Shown one piece after another: positions 1-7,245 of a stretch of 32,521 bases of DNA (position 1 is its first letter; every line of letters starts with the position of its first letter). This stretch comes from Desulfosudis oleivorans (GTDB taxonomy: Bacteria > Desulfobacterota > Desulfobacteria > Desulfobacterales > SURF-7), in assembly GCA_020723305.1 (NCBI GenBank), contig DYJC01000033.1, forward strand, positions 1 to 32,521. The letters run 5' to 3'. A program made the position numbers and the translations under genes. Below the pieces are notes generated by a model. That model was not told the origin of the DNA and ran no database searches. It was given only the letters and a program-made list of their open reading frames with translations.

Positions 1-93
1 GTAACTTATTGAAATATAAAGATGAGGCTACCGCGGAGCGGTTCAGTTCAACCATATGATTATCAGGTCAAATATTTCCCTAATATTGACTGC

Positions 94-175
94 TTTTCGG
101 GCACTTTTGCCCTGATAATAGCCAAATCAGGGTGTTTTCGGGCACTTTTTCCCTGATAATTTTCCCTGATATTAT
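94..175. repeat. Tandem CCCTGATA/ATCAGGG repeats
   Basis: A 26-bp unit beginning TTTTCGGGCACTTTT and ending CCCTGATAAT occurs at 94-119 and again at 135-160 with one mismatch, a period of 41 bp. A partial third unit (TTTCCCTGATATTAT) follows at 161-175. Each CCCTGAT has an upstream partner on the other arm (ATCAGG at 62-67, ATCAGGG at 126-132), so each unit can also be read as an interrupted palindrome. This is the form expected of a repeated operator or a small dispersed hairpin. No binding protein can be named. Confidence 0.6.
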
Positions 176-439
176 CGCAATAAATCATCTGAAAAATAGG
201 TGCTGTTTCATATGAGACAATCCCCGATTACCAGAACCCGATCCCTGCCGATGTATTGTTTTTTCCAACAGAACCATTTTACAGAAATCTTGTCAATACA
301 AAATGTTGGAGAGGGCTGGGTGTTGTTTCATGAAGATTGTTTCTCTCTGTTTCAGGAATTTTCAGAAAATCGGGGATAGCCGCGATCTTGTTTGGGTGGA
401 AGCAAAAAATTTTGGGGATTCCGGAATTTCGGGGATATC

Positions 440-487
440 CAATTTAATAAAAGGGCAACCACAAGGGATTGCCCCTACAATCAAATT
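440..487. repeat. Dispersed palindromic repeat (GGGCAA...TTGCCC)
   Basis: GGGCAA (453-458) pairs with TTGCCC (469-474) across CCACAAGGGA. A weaker outer pair, CAATTT/AAATTG, encloses it. The core with the phrase CCACAAGGGATTGCCCC resembles a short palindrome commonly scattered between genes in environmental bacterial genomes, as far as I can recall. Only one copy lies in this window. Confidence 0.5.
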
Positions 488-580
488 GTTGAAAGGTTCC
501 AAAGGATTTATATCGTCCGGCCGTGAGGATACATTCCTGGAAGCAGCGTTTTGCCGCTGGTCGCCTTATGTGATTTGTAA

Positions 581-609
581 TTGACAAATAGGTCTACCAT
601 ATGTAAGAT
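581..609 (+). promoter_or_regulatory. Sigma70-like promoter at the ATPase start
   Basis: TTGACA (581-586), a 17-bp spacer and TAAGAT (604-609). The expected transcription start, about 7 nt after the -10, falls on or next to the ATG at 616. No Shine-Dalgarno sequence precedes that ATG (upstream bases are AGATAGCAAC). A leaderless or nearly leaderless transcript is therefore possible. Confidence 0.45.
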
Positions 610-615
610 AGCAAC

Positions 616-1785
616 ATGAACATAGAACGAGATATCGCCTCTTCCATCCGCGCCGTGTTGGATTCACCGGAAGCTATTGTGGTCACCGGATTGCGTCGCA
701 CCGGTAAAACCACGTTGCTTCGCATGCTGATGAATGTAGTTCCCACGGAAAATAAACTTTTCATAGATATGGAAAATCCCGCCAATCGCAAACTGTTCGA
801 TGAGTCCAATTTTGACCGGATCGCTGATAACCTCCGTTTTCTCGGACTGGATATGAAAAGCAAGGCATACCTGTTTCTTGATGAAGTGCAATTCTTACGC
901 TCTATTCCTTCGGTCGTCAAATACCTGATGGATCATTACAGCCTTAAATGTATCCTTACCGGTTCGGCTGTTTTTTATCTGAAAAACCAGTTCAGCGAAT
1001 CAATGGCAGGAAGAAAATACAGTTTTGACCTGCACCCTTTATCATTCAGGGAATTTCTCCGTTTCAAGGGAAATCCCGTCAAACTCGATGCACTGCCGGA
1101 AACAGTTACGGAAGCCATGCATGAAAGCATAAGCAGATGGTATGATGAATATCTGTTATATGGGGGATTTCCGGGCGTTGTGCTGAAGGAATCGATCAGG
1201 GAAAAGGAGATGATGCTCGATGATATATTTACCTCTTATTATCAAATGGAAGTGATGCAGTTGGGAGATTTCCGGCGGACAAATGTCATCCGAGATCTGA
1301 TTCTGCTGCTCTTGGAGCGAAGCGGCTCGCGCCTTGATGTGCAGAAGCTTGCCAAAGAGCTCGGAGTCGTGCGCGAAACCATGAACAACTACCTTTCGTT
1401 CCTGGAAGGAACATATTTTATCAGCCTTATCCGTCCGTTCTCCACCAATCGAGATACGGAAATTCGCAGCCAACAAAAGGTTTATGTATGCGACACCGGA
1501 CTGATGAACCGGTTTGCGAGGGTCGCGAGCGGATCTCTTTTTGAGAATGCCGCTTTTCTTGGGCTCCGTCAGCGAGGAGCTGTTTCATATTACATGAAGA
1601 AAAGCGGGGTGGAAATAGATTTCATTCTAAACGGGACAACTGCATTCGAGATCAAACAAAAAGCGGAGACAAAAGATTTGTCAAGGCTGAAGCAAAGAGC
1701 CGCCGACATCAATATAACAGAAAGCTGTATTGTATCACGTCGCTTTTGCGGAGTTGATGGTGTAATTTATGGGTATCAGTTATAA
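616..1785 (+). CDS. AAA ATPase with DUF4143 domain
   Basis: The 389-residue protein belongs to the AAA_14/DUF4143 family of ATPases, common accessory proteins of unclear role in bacteria and archaea. A Walker A motif, GLRRTGKTT, lies at residues 25-33, and a Walker B-like YLFLDEVQ follows near residue 90. A winged-helix-like stretch (about 235-270) precedes the DUF4143 part. That part ends in GVEIDFIL...AFEIK, resembling a PD-(D/E)XK nuclease fold core (E...D...ExK). Length is normal for the family and no frameshift is visible. The gene stands alone, with repeats upstream and an opposing operon downstream, and may be transcribed leaderless from a promoter ending at 609. Family assignment is firm. 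Any role, such as defence, toxin-antitoxin-like function or DNA handling, would be a guess. Confidence 0.88.
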   Translation: MNIERDIASSIRAVLDSPEAIVVTGLRRTGKTTLLRMLMNVVPTENKLFIDMENPANRKLFDESNFDRIADNLRFLGLDMKSKAYLFLDEVQFLRSIPSVVKYLMDHYSLKCILTGSAVFYLKNQFSESMAGRKYSFDLHPLSFREFLRFKGNPVKLDALPETVTEAMHESISRWYDEYLLYGGFPGVVLKESIREKEMMLDDIFTSYYQMEVMQLGDFRRTNVIRDLILLLLERSGSRLDVQKLAKELGVVRETMNNYLSFLEGTYFISLIRPFSTNRDTEIRSQQKVYVCDTGLMNRFARVASGSLFENAAFLGLRQRGAVSYYMKKSGVEIDFILNGTTAFEIKQKAETKDLSRLKQRAADINITESCIVSRRFCGVDGVIYGYQL

Positions 1786-1971
1786 GCAAGGTAAGCCGGG
1801 GAAACTTGAAGTTCAATTCGTTTGTAGTGGATTACCGTGGTAGATGGGATGGCTGCTTATTGCCCTGACTTTGGATAGAATATTTACATATTACTCCGGC
1901 AATTAAATATAGTGAAGAAAAAGACCTGCTGGAAAAAGAAATCCCGTTCGATGACTATATGCAGAACTGCC

Positions 1972-2769
1972 TCACCGATCACGATCATCCGCATTCAGAA
2001 ATCCCGGATCCTGATAAATCTCTGCAAACCGTTTTCCTTCCGTACTGTTCTTTTTGTAGAAATCAATGCATTTTCTTACAACTTCCAGGACTTCATCTTC
2101 ATTGAACAAGCCGGGAATTTCACTGGCAAGTCTGGGATGCCTCCCCAGTTTACCGCCGAGCTGAATTCGAAATCCTTTCTTTTCTTCTGCAATGGTTCCA
2201 GTCGGACATACGGTAATGCATTTCCCGCATTTTACACAAAGTTGAAAATCAATGACCGCTTTCTTTTCTTCTGCATGGATCAAAATCGCATTCTCTTTAC
2301 AAACCTCTTCACATGCACCGCAAGCAGTACAAGGGATATCCGAGATCATGGGAAGCGATGCGCCCAGAATCCCGATATCCTTGATCTGCGGCTGGGAACA
2401 TGCATTCGGGCACTCGGAAACACTGGTTCGGAATTCATGGTGAAACTTGAGTGACCCTGGAACACTCTTTCGTAAAAAACCGAGGATATCTTCTTTTTCA
2501 AAAAGGTCTTCTATTTTTTTGAGAAGCATTTCACTCATCACAATCCGGTTGGGGCAGCCACTCTGCCCGAAACAGGTATCTGCCTGATACCCTTTGATCT
2601 CCGAATCCATTCCTGAAACAAACCGTGCACGTGTCGTATTGACCTCCACCATGGTGATGATCGTTTTTCCCTCAATGGCCGCTTCCTTTTCGATCCGGCC
2701 GATGACTTTTTTCCGGACAAAAAAAGGAACTTTTTTTATGGCATCTTCCGCCTCCTGATTCCATTTCAT
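1972..2769 (-). CDS. Small sulfite reductase-like protein, PCP_red and ferredoxin fused
   Basis: The 265-residue redox protein has three parts. Residues 1-50 match the PCP_red domain (first described in protochlorophyllide reductase): WNQEAEDAIKKVPFFVR, then a helix and TTRARF. Residues 55-135 resemble the siroheme/[4Fe-4S] half of nitrite/sulfite reductases: C66-x5-C72 (CFGQSGC) and C120-x3-C124 (CPNAC) fit the C-x5-C...C-x3-C pattern of small assimilatory-type sulfite reductases. Residues 147-188 are a two-cluster ferredoxin (CTACGACEEVC and CVKCGKCITVCP). It is the last gene of the met/cys operon, 16 bp after cysK, with a GGAG-type RBS. Reduction of sulfite to sulfide for the neighbouring cysK is inferred from context. 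A role in electron transfer, or in another siroheme reaction, is not excluded. The full-length two-half enzyme is absent. Confidence 0.8.
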   Translation of the reverse strand: MKWNQEAEDAIKKVPFFVRKKVIGRIEKEAAIEGKTIITMVEVNTTRARFVSGMDSEIKGYQADTCFGQSGCPNRIVMSEMLLKKIEDLFEKEDILGFLRKSVPGSLKFHHEFRTSVSECPNACSQPQIKDIGILGASLPMISDIPCTACGACEEVCKENAILIHAEEKKAVIDFQLCVKCGKCITVCPTGTIAEEKKGFRIQLGGKLGRHPRLASEIPGLFNEDEVLEVVRKCIDFYKKNSTEGKRFAEIYQDPGFLNADDRDR

Positions 2770-2785
2770 GGCTGCTCCGCAAGGT

Positions 2786-3709
2786 TCATTGTATGAAAAG
2801 ATCCGTACTGATATACCGTTCTCCAGTACTGGGGATTATCACAACAATCCTTTTCCCTTTCGCATCCGGACGTTTGGCCACCTTGATCGCTGCACAGACC
2901 GCTGCCCCGGAAGATATCCCGCATAAGATACCCTCGGATCGGGCAAGCATTCTTGCGGTTTCAAATGCTTCCTGATTGGTTATGGTGACCACTTCGTCGA
3001 TAATGGATTGATCCAGAACACCGGGTACAAAACCCGCACCGATTCCCTGAATTTTATGCGGCCCTGGTTTTCCTCCGGAAAGAACCGGAGAATCCGCAGG
3101 CTCAACCGCAATCGCCCGGAAACCCGGTTTTCTCTCTTTAATGACCTGGGAAACACCGGTGATTGTTCCGCCTGTACCCACTCCGGAAACCAGGATATCA
3201 ACGGTTCCGTCCGTATCCGACCAGATCTCTTCTGCCGTGGTTTTCCGATGAATCGCAGGATTGGCAGGATTCTGGAACTGATCCGGCATAAAACAATTTT
3301 CCCTTGAAGAACACAGCTCTCTTGCTTTTGCGATTGCTCCTTTCATCCCTTCCTTTCCCGGAGTCAGAACCAGTTCCGCACCCAGATGGGCAAGCAGCTT
3401 TCTGCGCTCAACGCTCATGGTTTCCGGCATGGTCAGACACAGCTTATATCCCTTCTCGGCGCAGATAAAGGCAAGAGCAATACCTGTATTTCCGCTGGTC
3501 GGCTCTACTATCAATGTCTGTTTGTTGATGAGAGATTCTTCTTCCGCAGCGGTTATCATGGCTCCTGCAATGCGGTCTTTTACACTCCCCAGCGGATTGA
3601 AAAACTCCAGCTTTGCGATGATATCCGCATGTATCCCCTGGCCGAGTTTATTCAGGCGTACCATGGGGGTCGAACCGACCGTATCGCTGATCTTCGAAAA
3701 TAGTTTCAT
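2786..3709 (-). CDS. cysK: Cysteine synthase (O-acetylserine sulfhydrylase)
   Basis: This PLP enzyme joins O-acetylserine and sulfide to give cysteine and acetate in the cytoplasm. The start at 3709 is chosen because AAGGAGGATTTT lies directly upstream; a longer frame would begin inside the end of cysE. The 307-residue product shows the PLP lysine K44 in NPLGSVKDR, the substrate-binding loop EPTSGNTG (69-76), and the glycine-rich phosphate loop [11 protein letters not shown]. Length and motifs are those of the CysK/CysM group. An 11-bp gap separates it from cysE upstream, and 16 bp separate it from the sulfite-reductase-like gene downstream. This gives a substrate-maker, sulfide-user and possible sulfide-maker in one transcript. 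CysK versus CysM cannot be settled here, but pairing with cysE favours CysK. Confidence 0.95.
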   Translation of the reverse strand: MKLFSKISDTVGSTPMVRLNKLGQGIHADIIAKLEFFNPLGSVKDRIAGAMITAAEEESLINKQTLIVEPTSGNTGIALAFICAEKGYKLCLTMPETMSVERRKLLAHLGAELVLTPGKEGMKGAIAKARELCSSRENCFMPDQFQNPANPAIHRKTTAEEIWSDTDGTVDILVSGVGTGGTITGVSQVIKERKPGFRAIAVEPADSPVLSGGKPGPHKIQGIGAGFVPGVLDQSIIDEVVTITNQEAFETARMLARSEGILCGISSGAAVCAAIKVAKRPDAKGKRIVVIIPSTGERYISTDLFIQ

Positions 3710-3720
3710 AAAATCCTCCT

Positions 3721-4671
3721 TCACTTATAAATAAGCTTTGGTTCTTCCATCAGAACTTTTGTGTCCGGTGGAATCGATTTGATAATCCATACATTTCCGC
3801 CGATCACGGATCGCGCTCCGATGGTGGTGTCCCCGCCCAGTATCGTTGCCCCGGAATAAATAATGACATCATCCTCTATGGTCGGATGGCGCTTTTTCCC
3901 CCGGAATCTTGTTCCAGCTTCGGGAGGAAGAGAAAGTGCTCCGATGGTGACTCCCTGATAGATCCGAACATTTTTTCCGATCACTGCTGTCTCGCCGATC
4001 ACAACCCCTGTTCCATGATCAATGACAAACCCCTCACCAATACTTGCTCCCGGATGGATGTCAATTCCTGTAACACTGTGAGCATGCTCGGTCATCACCC
4101 GGGGAAGCAGGGGGACACCATACTGAAATAATTTATGTGCCACCCGTTGAACCGTCGTTGCAAATATCCCCGGGTAGCTAAATATGATTTCATCATGGCT
4201 CAAGGCTGCCGGATCTCCATCAAAGGTTGCTTTGACATCGGATGCCAGCACTTTCCTGATCTCGGGTATGGAATCCAGAACTTTCAATGCAATCTCCTGG
4301 CCTCTATCACAGCAATCTGAACACTCACTTTCATATCGCAGGCAATCATGCCGGATGCTGTTTGCGATCTGTTCGGAAAGGATATCAAACAGGACCGAAA
4401 CAGTCTGACCCATATTATATTTCAGATTGGCCGGATCGACCTTGCCGGCTGAAAAATAGCCCGGAAACAGAATCTGTTTGAATTTATCAATAATCTCAAT
4501 AACAGACTGGCTGGACGGGATGGGATCATAATCAATATGCGTATAGCACGCCTCATCACTGCAATTATCAATAATCTTCTCGGTAATCTCCGGAAGTTTT
4601 CTCCGATAAGATGAAAAGGTATCTGCTCCTGTCTTGCACTGCTGCTCACTCATTTTATCATGATGTTTCAT
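3721..4671 (-). CDS. cysE: Serine O-acetyltransferase (EpsC-type)
   Basis: Transfers acetyl from acetyl-CoA to serine, giving O-acetylserine for cysK. The 316-residue protein is longer than enterobacterial CysE and fits the EpsC-type SATase family. It has a helical N-terminal domain (about 1-185) and then a left-handed beta-helix of hexapeptide repeats (about 195-305). Catalytic-type residues are visible: D204 in GIDIHP and H219 in IDHGTG. The acetyl-CoA side is marked by [11 protein letters not shown] cluster of cysteines in the helical domain (about 110-121, [12 protein letters not shown]) is unusual and could bind metal or be redox-sensitive; this is inference. AAGAGGATAG precedes the ATG. 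The gene sits 22 bp after metW and 11 bp before cysK. Confidence 0.93.
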   Translation of the reverse strand: MKHHDKMSEQQCKTGADTFSSYRRKLPEITEKIIDNCSDEACYTHIDYDPIPSSQSVIEIIDKFKQILFPGYFSAGKVDPANLKYNMGQTVSVLFDILSEQIANSIRHDCLRYESECSDCCDRGQEIALKVLDSIPEIRKVLASDVKATFDGDPAALSHDEIIFSYPGIFATTVQRVAHKLFQYGVPLLPRVMTEHAHSVTGIDIHPGASIGEGFVIDHGTGVVIGETAVIGKNVRIYQGVTIGALSLPPEAGTRFRGKKRHPTIEDDVIIYSGATILGGDTTIGARSVIGGNVWIIKSIPPDTKVLMEEPKLIYK

Positions 4672-4693
4672 TTTCTATCCTCTTGTCCACTTC

Positions 4694-5323
4694 TTATATA
4701 AATTTCTGCTTACCGATCATAAAAATTCCATACGATGCAAAAAGGTTGGGATAGGTTGTAACAATATCTCCGTTCTGATTCATATCCCGCAATACAATCG
4801 CGGCCTCTTTCAAAATCCTGAAATTTAACCTTTCTACAAACCTGCGAAAATCATTAATGCTCAGTACACGGATGTTCGGTGTGTTATACCACTCATAGGG
4901 AAGCTCTTTTGTAACCGGGACATGGCCGGAAAAAAGCAGCTGCATCCGGATTCGCCAGTGGCAGAAATTGGGAAAACTGACAATAGCCTGTTTTCCGATT
5001 TTCATCATCGAACAGATCAGGCTTTCCGGTTCAAACACCTGCTGTAATGTCTGACTCAAAATCACATAATCAAAATAATCAGGTGGATAATCAAGAATCT
5101 CTTCGTTGATATCTCCCTGTAAAACCGATAACCCTTTTTCAATACAGGTTCGAACTCTTTCCTCTTTGATTTCAATGCCTGTCTCCTTCACCTGCTTCTT
5201 TGTTTTTAAAAAATACAGCAGTTCTCCTTCTCCGCATCCCAACCCCAAAACCCGTGATTCCGGTTTGATCCAGGATGCGATGATACGAAGATCATACCTT
5301 GTGTTCTCACCTTCCGATATCAT
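4694..5323 (-). CDS. metW: MetW, methionine biosynthesis methyltransferase-fold protein
   Basis: MetW is a SAM-methyltransferase-fold protein that works with MetX in making O-acylhomoserine; the two genes are usually adjacent. The 209-residue product carries the glycine-rich motif LGLGCGEGELL (26-36), the acidic loop LQGDINE (68-74) and the conserved VSFPNFCHWRIRMQLL segment typical of MetW. The usual aspartate at the start of motif I (VLDxGCG) is glycine here (G27). In ordinary methyltransferases that position supports SAM binding. The start codon lies inside the end of metX (17-bp overlap), so the two are probably translationally coupled. Assignment is firm from sequence plus context. The consequence of the Gly change is unknown. 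Confidence 0.93.
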   Translation of the reverse strand: MISEGENTRYDLRIIASWIKPESRVLGLGCGEGELLYFLKTKKQVKETGIEIKEERVRTCIEKGLSVLQGDINEEILDYPPDYFDYVILSQTLQQVFEPESLICSMMKIGKQAIVSFPNFCHWRIRMQLLFSGHVPVTKELPYEWYNTPNIRVLSINDFRRFVERLNFRILKEAAIVLRDMNQNGDIVTTYPNLFASYGIFMIGKQKFI

Positions 5324-6479
5324 TGAAAACCCCTTCCAGAAAACCGCTTATCAGCCGGGTCAACCTCTCATTCGGCAAAAGAAATGCATCATGGCCGCAA
5401 TTGGCCTCGATTTCGCAGAAACTGACATCGATTCCGTTCTTTTTCATTGCTTTCACCATGGTTTTGGACTGGTATGTCGGGTACAGCCAATCTGAAGTAA
5501 AAGAGACCACCAGAAATTTTGCCGGCACTCCTGAAAATGCCTGGACAATGGATCCTCTTCCATGCTGCTGTTCAAGGTCAAAGTAATCCGCTGCCTTTGT
5601 GATATACAGGAAGGAATTGGCATCAAACCTTTCTACAAATTTTGATCCCTGGTATCGCAGATAGCTCTCAACCTGGAAATCCGCATTAAAACCATAGGAA
5701 AAATCGCTTTGATCCTGGAGACGTCTGCCAAACTTCTGCCGCATGGATTCATCCGACAGATAGGTGATGTGACCGATCATTCTCGCAACCGCAAGCCCCA
5801 TGTCCGGTTTCTTTCCGGAATAGTAATCTCCATTGCACCAATTCGGATCCGCCATAATGGCCTGCCTTGCCACCTCGTTAAACGCAATGGCCAGAGCTGA
5901 ATGCTTTGTCGTTGTCGCAAGAGGGATGGCCGAACGAACCATTTCCGGATACCGGACACTCCATTCCAGAACCTGCATGCCGCCTAATGAGCCCCCGATA
6001 ACCGACAACAGTTTTGTGATACCGAGATGATCCATCAACTCTTTCTGAGCCCGAACCATATCACCTATCGTCAATACCGGAAAATCCATGCCATATGGTT
6101 TTCCTTTTTCCGGATTCAAGGAAGAAGGGCCTGTAGAGCCCATGCATCCCCCCACGATATTGGAGCAAACCACAAAAAACCGGTCTGTATCAATACCCTT
6201 TCCAGGCCCGATCATGATATCCCACCATCCAGGCTTGGCATCCTCTTCGGAATACACGCCTGCCATATGGGAGTCACCGGTCAAAGCATGGAGAACCAGA
6301 ATCACATTTGTTCGGTCCGAGTTCAGCTTGCCGCAGGTTTCATAGGCAAGTGTAATGGGTCCGAAATGAGTGCCGTTTTCAAGCACCATCTTTTCAGATG
6401 ATTCAGCAAAGGTATAAAACTTTTTTTCAACCTGTCCGACACTCTTTCCTGCCCTGTCATGTTCGATATATTCACTCAT
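5307..6479 (-). CDS. metX: Homoserine O-acetyltransferase
   Basis: An alpha/beta-hydrolase that acylates homoserine, the committed step to methionine. At 390 residues it has family-typical length. The catalytic triad is visible: nucleophile S164 in GGSLGGMQ, D330 in SFTSDWLYP and H363 in CGHDAF. The N-terminal strand region carries LVLHALTGDSHMAG, and the oxyanion/substrate segment is GSTGPSSLNP. AAAGGCGGTGA precedes the ATG. The gene lies 21 bp after the XRE/two-CW gene and overlaps metW. No O-acylhomoserine sulfhydrylase (metY/metZ) is in the window, so homocysteine formation must be encoded elsewhere. Acetyl versus succinyl donor cannot be told from motifs alone. The metX name reflects the family. 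Confidence 0.95.
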   Translation of the reverse strand: MSEYIEHDRAGKSVGQVEKKFYTFAESSEKMVLENGTHFGPITLAYETCGKLNSDRTNVILVLHALTGDSHMAGVYSEEDAKPGWWDIMIGPGKGIDTDRFFVVCSNIVGGCMGSTGPSSLNPEKGKPYGMDFPVLTIGDMVRAQKELMDHLGITKLLSVIGGSLGGMQVLEWSVRYPEMVRSAIPLATTTKHSALAIAFNEVARQAIMADPNWCNGDYYSGKKPDMGLAVARMIGHITYLSDESMRQKFGRRLQDQSDFSYGFNADFQVESYLRYQGSKFVERFDANSFLYITKAADYFDLEQQHGRGSIVQAFSGVPAKFLVVSFTSDWLYPTYQSKTMVKAMKKNGIDVSFCEIEANCGHDAFLLPNERLTRLISGFLEGVFNDIGR

Positions 6480-6500
6480 TTCACCGCCTTTACGACGATT

Positions 6501-6932
6501 TTATTCGGAAGCTTCCTCCACAAAATCAAACCCGGCAGACATCACTTCACAGACTCTACAAATTTGAATTTTCTCTTTCCATGTTTTATATGCATGTCCG
6601 GCACATATCGTGCCGTTAATAAACCAGCAAAGCTTCCCTGCTTTGAACTCCCAGGCCGGACAGTTATATTTTCGATCTTTCGGGCATTTTTTAATAACCC
6701 AGCATTGTTTTTCCGGATTGACTTCTTCAAAAACCCTGGATATCAGGAAAAACAACTGACGTTCGACATGTGCGGGAATCGTGCGCCAACCCTGTTCATA
6801 ACTATGCACTGCTTTTATGGATACCCCTAATAGCTGAGCCATCTGTGCCTGCGTCTTGCCCAGTTTTTTGCGAAGGCTCACAAATGTGTTTCGATTCACA
6901 GTATCTCTCCAGACATTTTCAGATATTGCCAT
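6501..6932 (-). CDS. XRE-family regulator with two-CW cysteine domain
   Basis: A 143-residue two-part protein. The N-terminal half (about 15-65) is an XRE/Cro-type helix-turn-helix, with recognition region KTQAQMAQLLGVSIKAVHSY and the following YEQG. The C-terminal half (77-128) contains seven cysteines in the two-CW arrangement (C77-W, C83, C91, C102-W, then NGTIC110, and C125-x2-C128), which would suit a metal or Fe-S site. I infer a metal- or redox-responsive regulator of the sulfur operon it heads; metX begins 21 bp downstream. The frame could begin with GTG at 6938, but ATG at 6932 after TATAGGTGG was preferred. An 11-bp palindrome at 6948-6958 lies just upstream and could be its own operator. 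Confidence 0.85.
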   Translation of the reverse strand: MAISENVWRDTVNRNTFVSLRKKLGKTQAQMAQLLGVSIKAVHSYEQGWRTIPAHVERQLFFLISRVFEEVNPEKQCWVIKKCPKDRKYNCPAWEFKAGKLCWFINGTICAGHAYKTWKEKIQICRVCEVMSAGFDFVEEASE

Positions 6933-6947
6933 TACCACCTATAAATA

Positions 6948-6958
6948 CCACATTGTGG
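6948..6958. promoter_or_regulatory. Palindrome CCACA-T-TGTGG, operator candidate
   Basis: A perfect 5-1-5 inverted repeat 16 bp upstream of the regulator's start codon. It lies on the predicted transcription start of the minus-strand promoter at 6966-6996, where a bound repressor would block transcription. Autoregulation by the XRE/two-CW protein is inferred. Confidence 0.4.
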
Positions 6959-6965
6959 CACAGTA

Positions 6966-6996
6966 AATCTAGATCACCCTGAATCACTTTTGTCAA
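6966..6996 (-). promoter_or_regulatory. Promoter candidate of the met/cys operon
   Basis: On the minus strand TTGACA (complement of 6991-6996) is followed after 19 bp by TAGATT (complement of 6966-6971), a perfect -35 with a fair -10 and slightly long spacing. It points at the XRE/two-CW gene and the five genes behind it. Confidence 0.4.
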
Positions 6997-7121
6997 TAAC
7001 AAATAGATGAGCTGTATCTGAGAAACAAGGGATTGTTTTTTTTTGCACCTTCTGTTCCGATGATTATCCTTAAAATTAGTCAAAAACTCAAGTTTTTCTT
7101 TTCCGGAATTCGAATATCGTA

Positions 7122-7150
7122 TTGACATAAAAGCATCTTTTAACCATAAT
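7122..7150 (+). promoter_or_regulatory. Strong sigma70-like promoter for the oxidoreductase operon
   Basis: TTGACA (7122-7127), exactly 17 bp, then CATAAT (7145-7150): a perfect -35 and a five-of-six -10. The start of transcription would be near 7157, giving a leader of about 90 nt before the ATG at 7246. Confidence 0.7.
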
Positions 7151-7245
7151 GTCCAATATATCCATTCACAATATCTGTTCATACGGTGTAACAATTTTTA
7201 CTGTTATCGCAAGTACTTCCAAAATAATTTTTCAATGAGGTACCT

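Larger units (their letters stand above)
1..615. other. Gene-poor left end with repeats
   Basis: I find no convincing gene here. The only open frame of note (303-584) runs through a dispersed palindromic repeat and has no recognisable protein character. The stretch holds CCCTGATA-type repeats (94-175), a GGGCAA/TTGCCC palindrome (440-487) and a promoter candidate directly against the ATPase start codon (581-609). Two similar phrases, TCGGGGATA-like at 371-380 and 431-438, add to the impression of accumulated short repeats. Confidence 0.6.
6933..7245. other. Divergent control region
   Basis: This 313-bp gap separates the minus-strand sulfur operon from the plus-strand oxidoreductase operon. 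It holds two oppositely facing promoter candidates (6966-6996 minus, 7122-7150 plus) and the 6948-6958 palindrome. The open frame on the minus strand here (6919-7194) has no RBS and low-complexity content, so I do not call it a gene. No riboswitch fold, SAM-type or other, was recognised. Confidence 0.6.

Noticed and set aside
303..584. 93-residue open frame upstream of the ATPase gene
   Set aside because: It runs through a dispersed palindrome, has no RBS and reads like non-coding sequence.
1786..1971. Short plus-strand frame reading about 1869-2100 with a protein-like stretch (EEKDLLEKEIPFDDY)
   Set aside because: It starts without an initiation codon and continues antisense into the sulfite-reductase-like gene. 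It may be a remnant, but this cannot be supported.
6919..7194. Minus-strand frame of 91 residues in the divergent control region
   Set aside because: It overlaps the start of the XRE gene and both promoter candidates, with no RBS.
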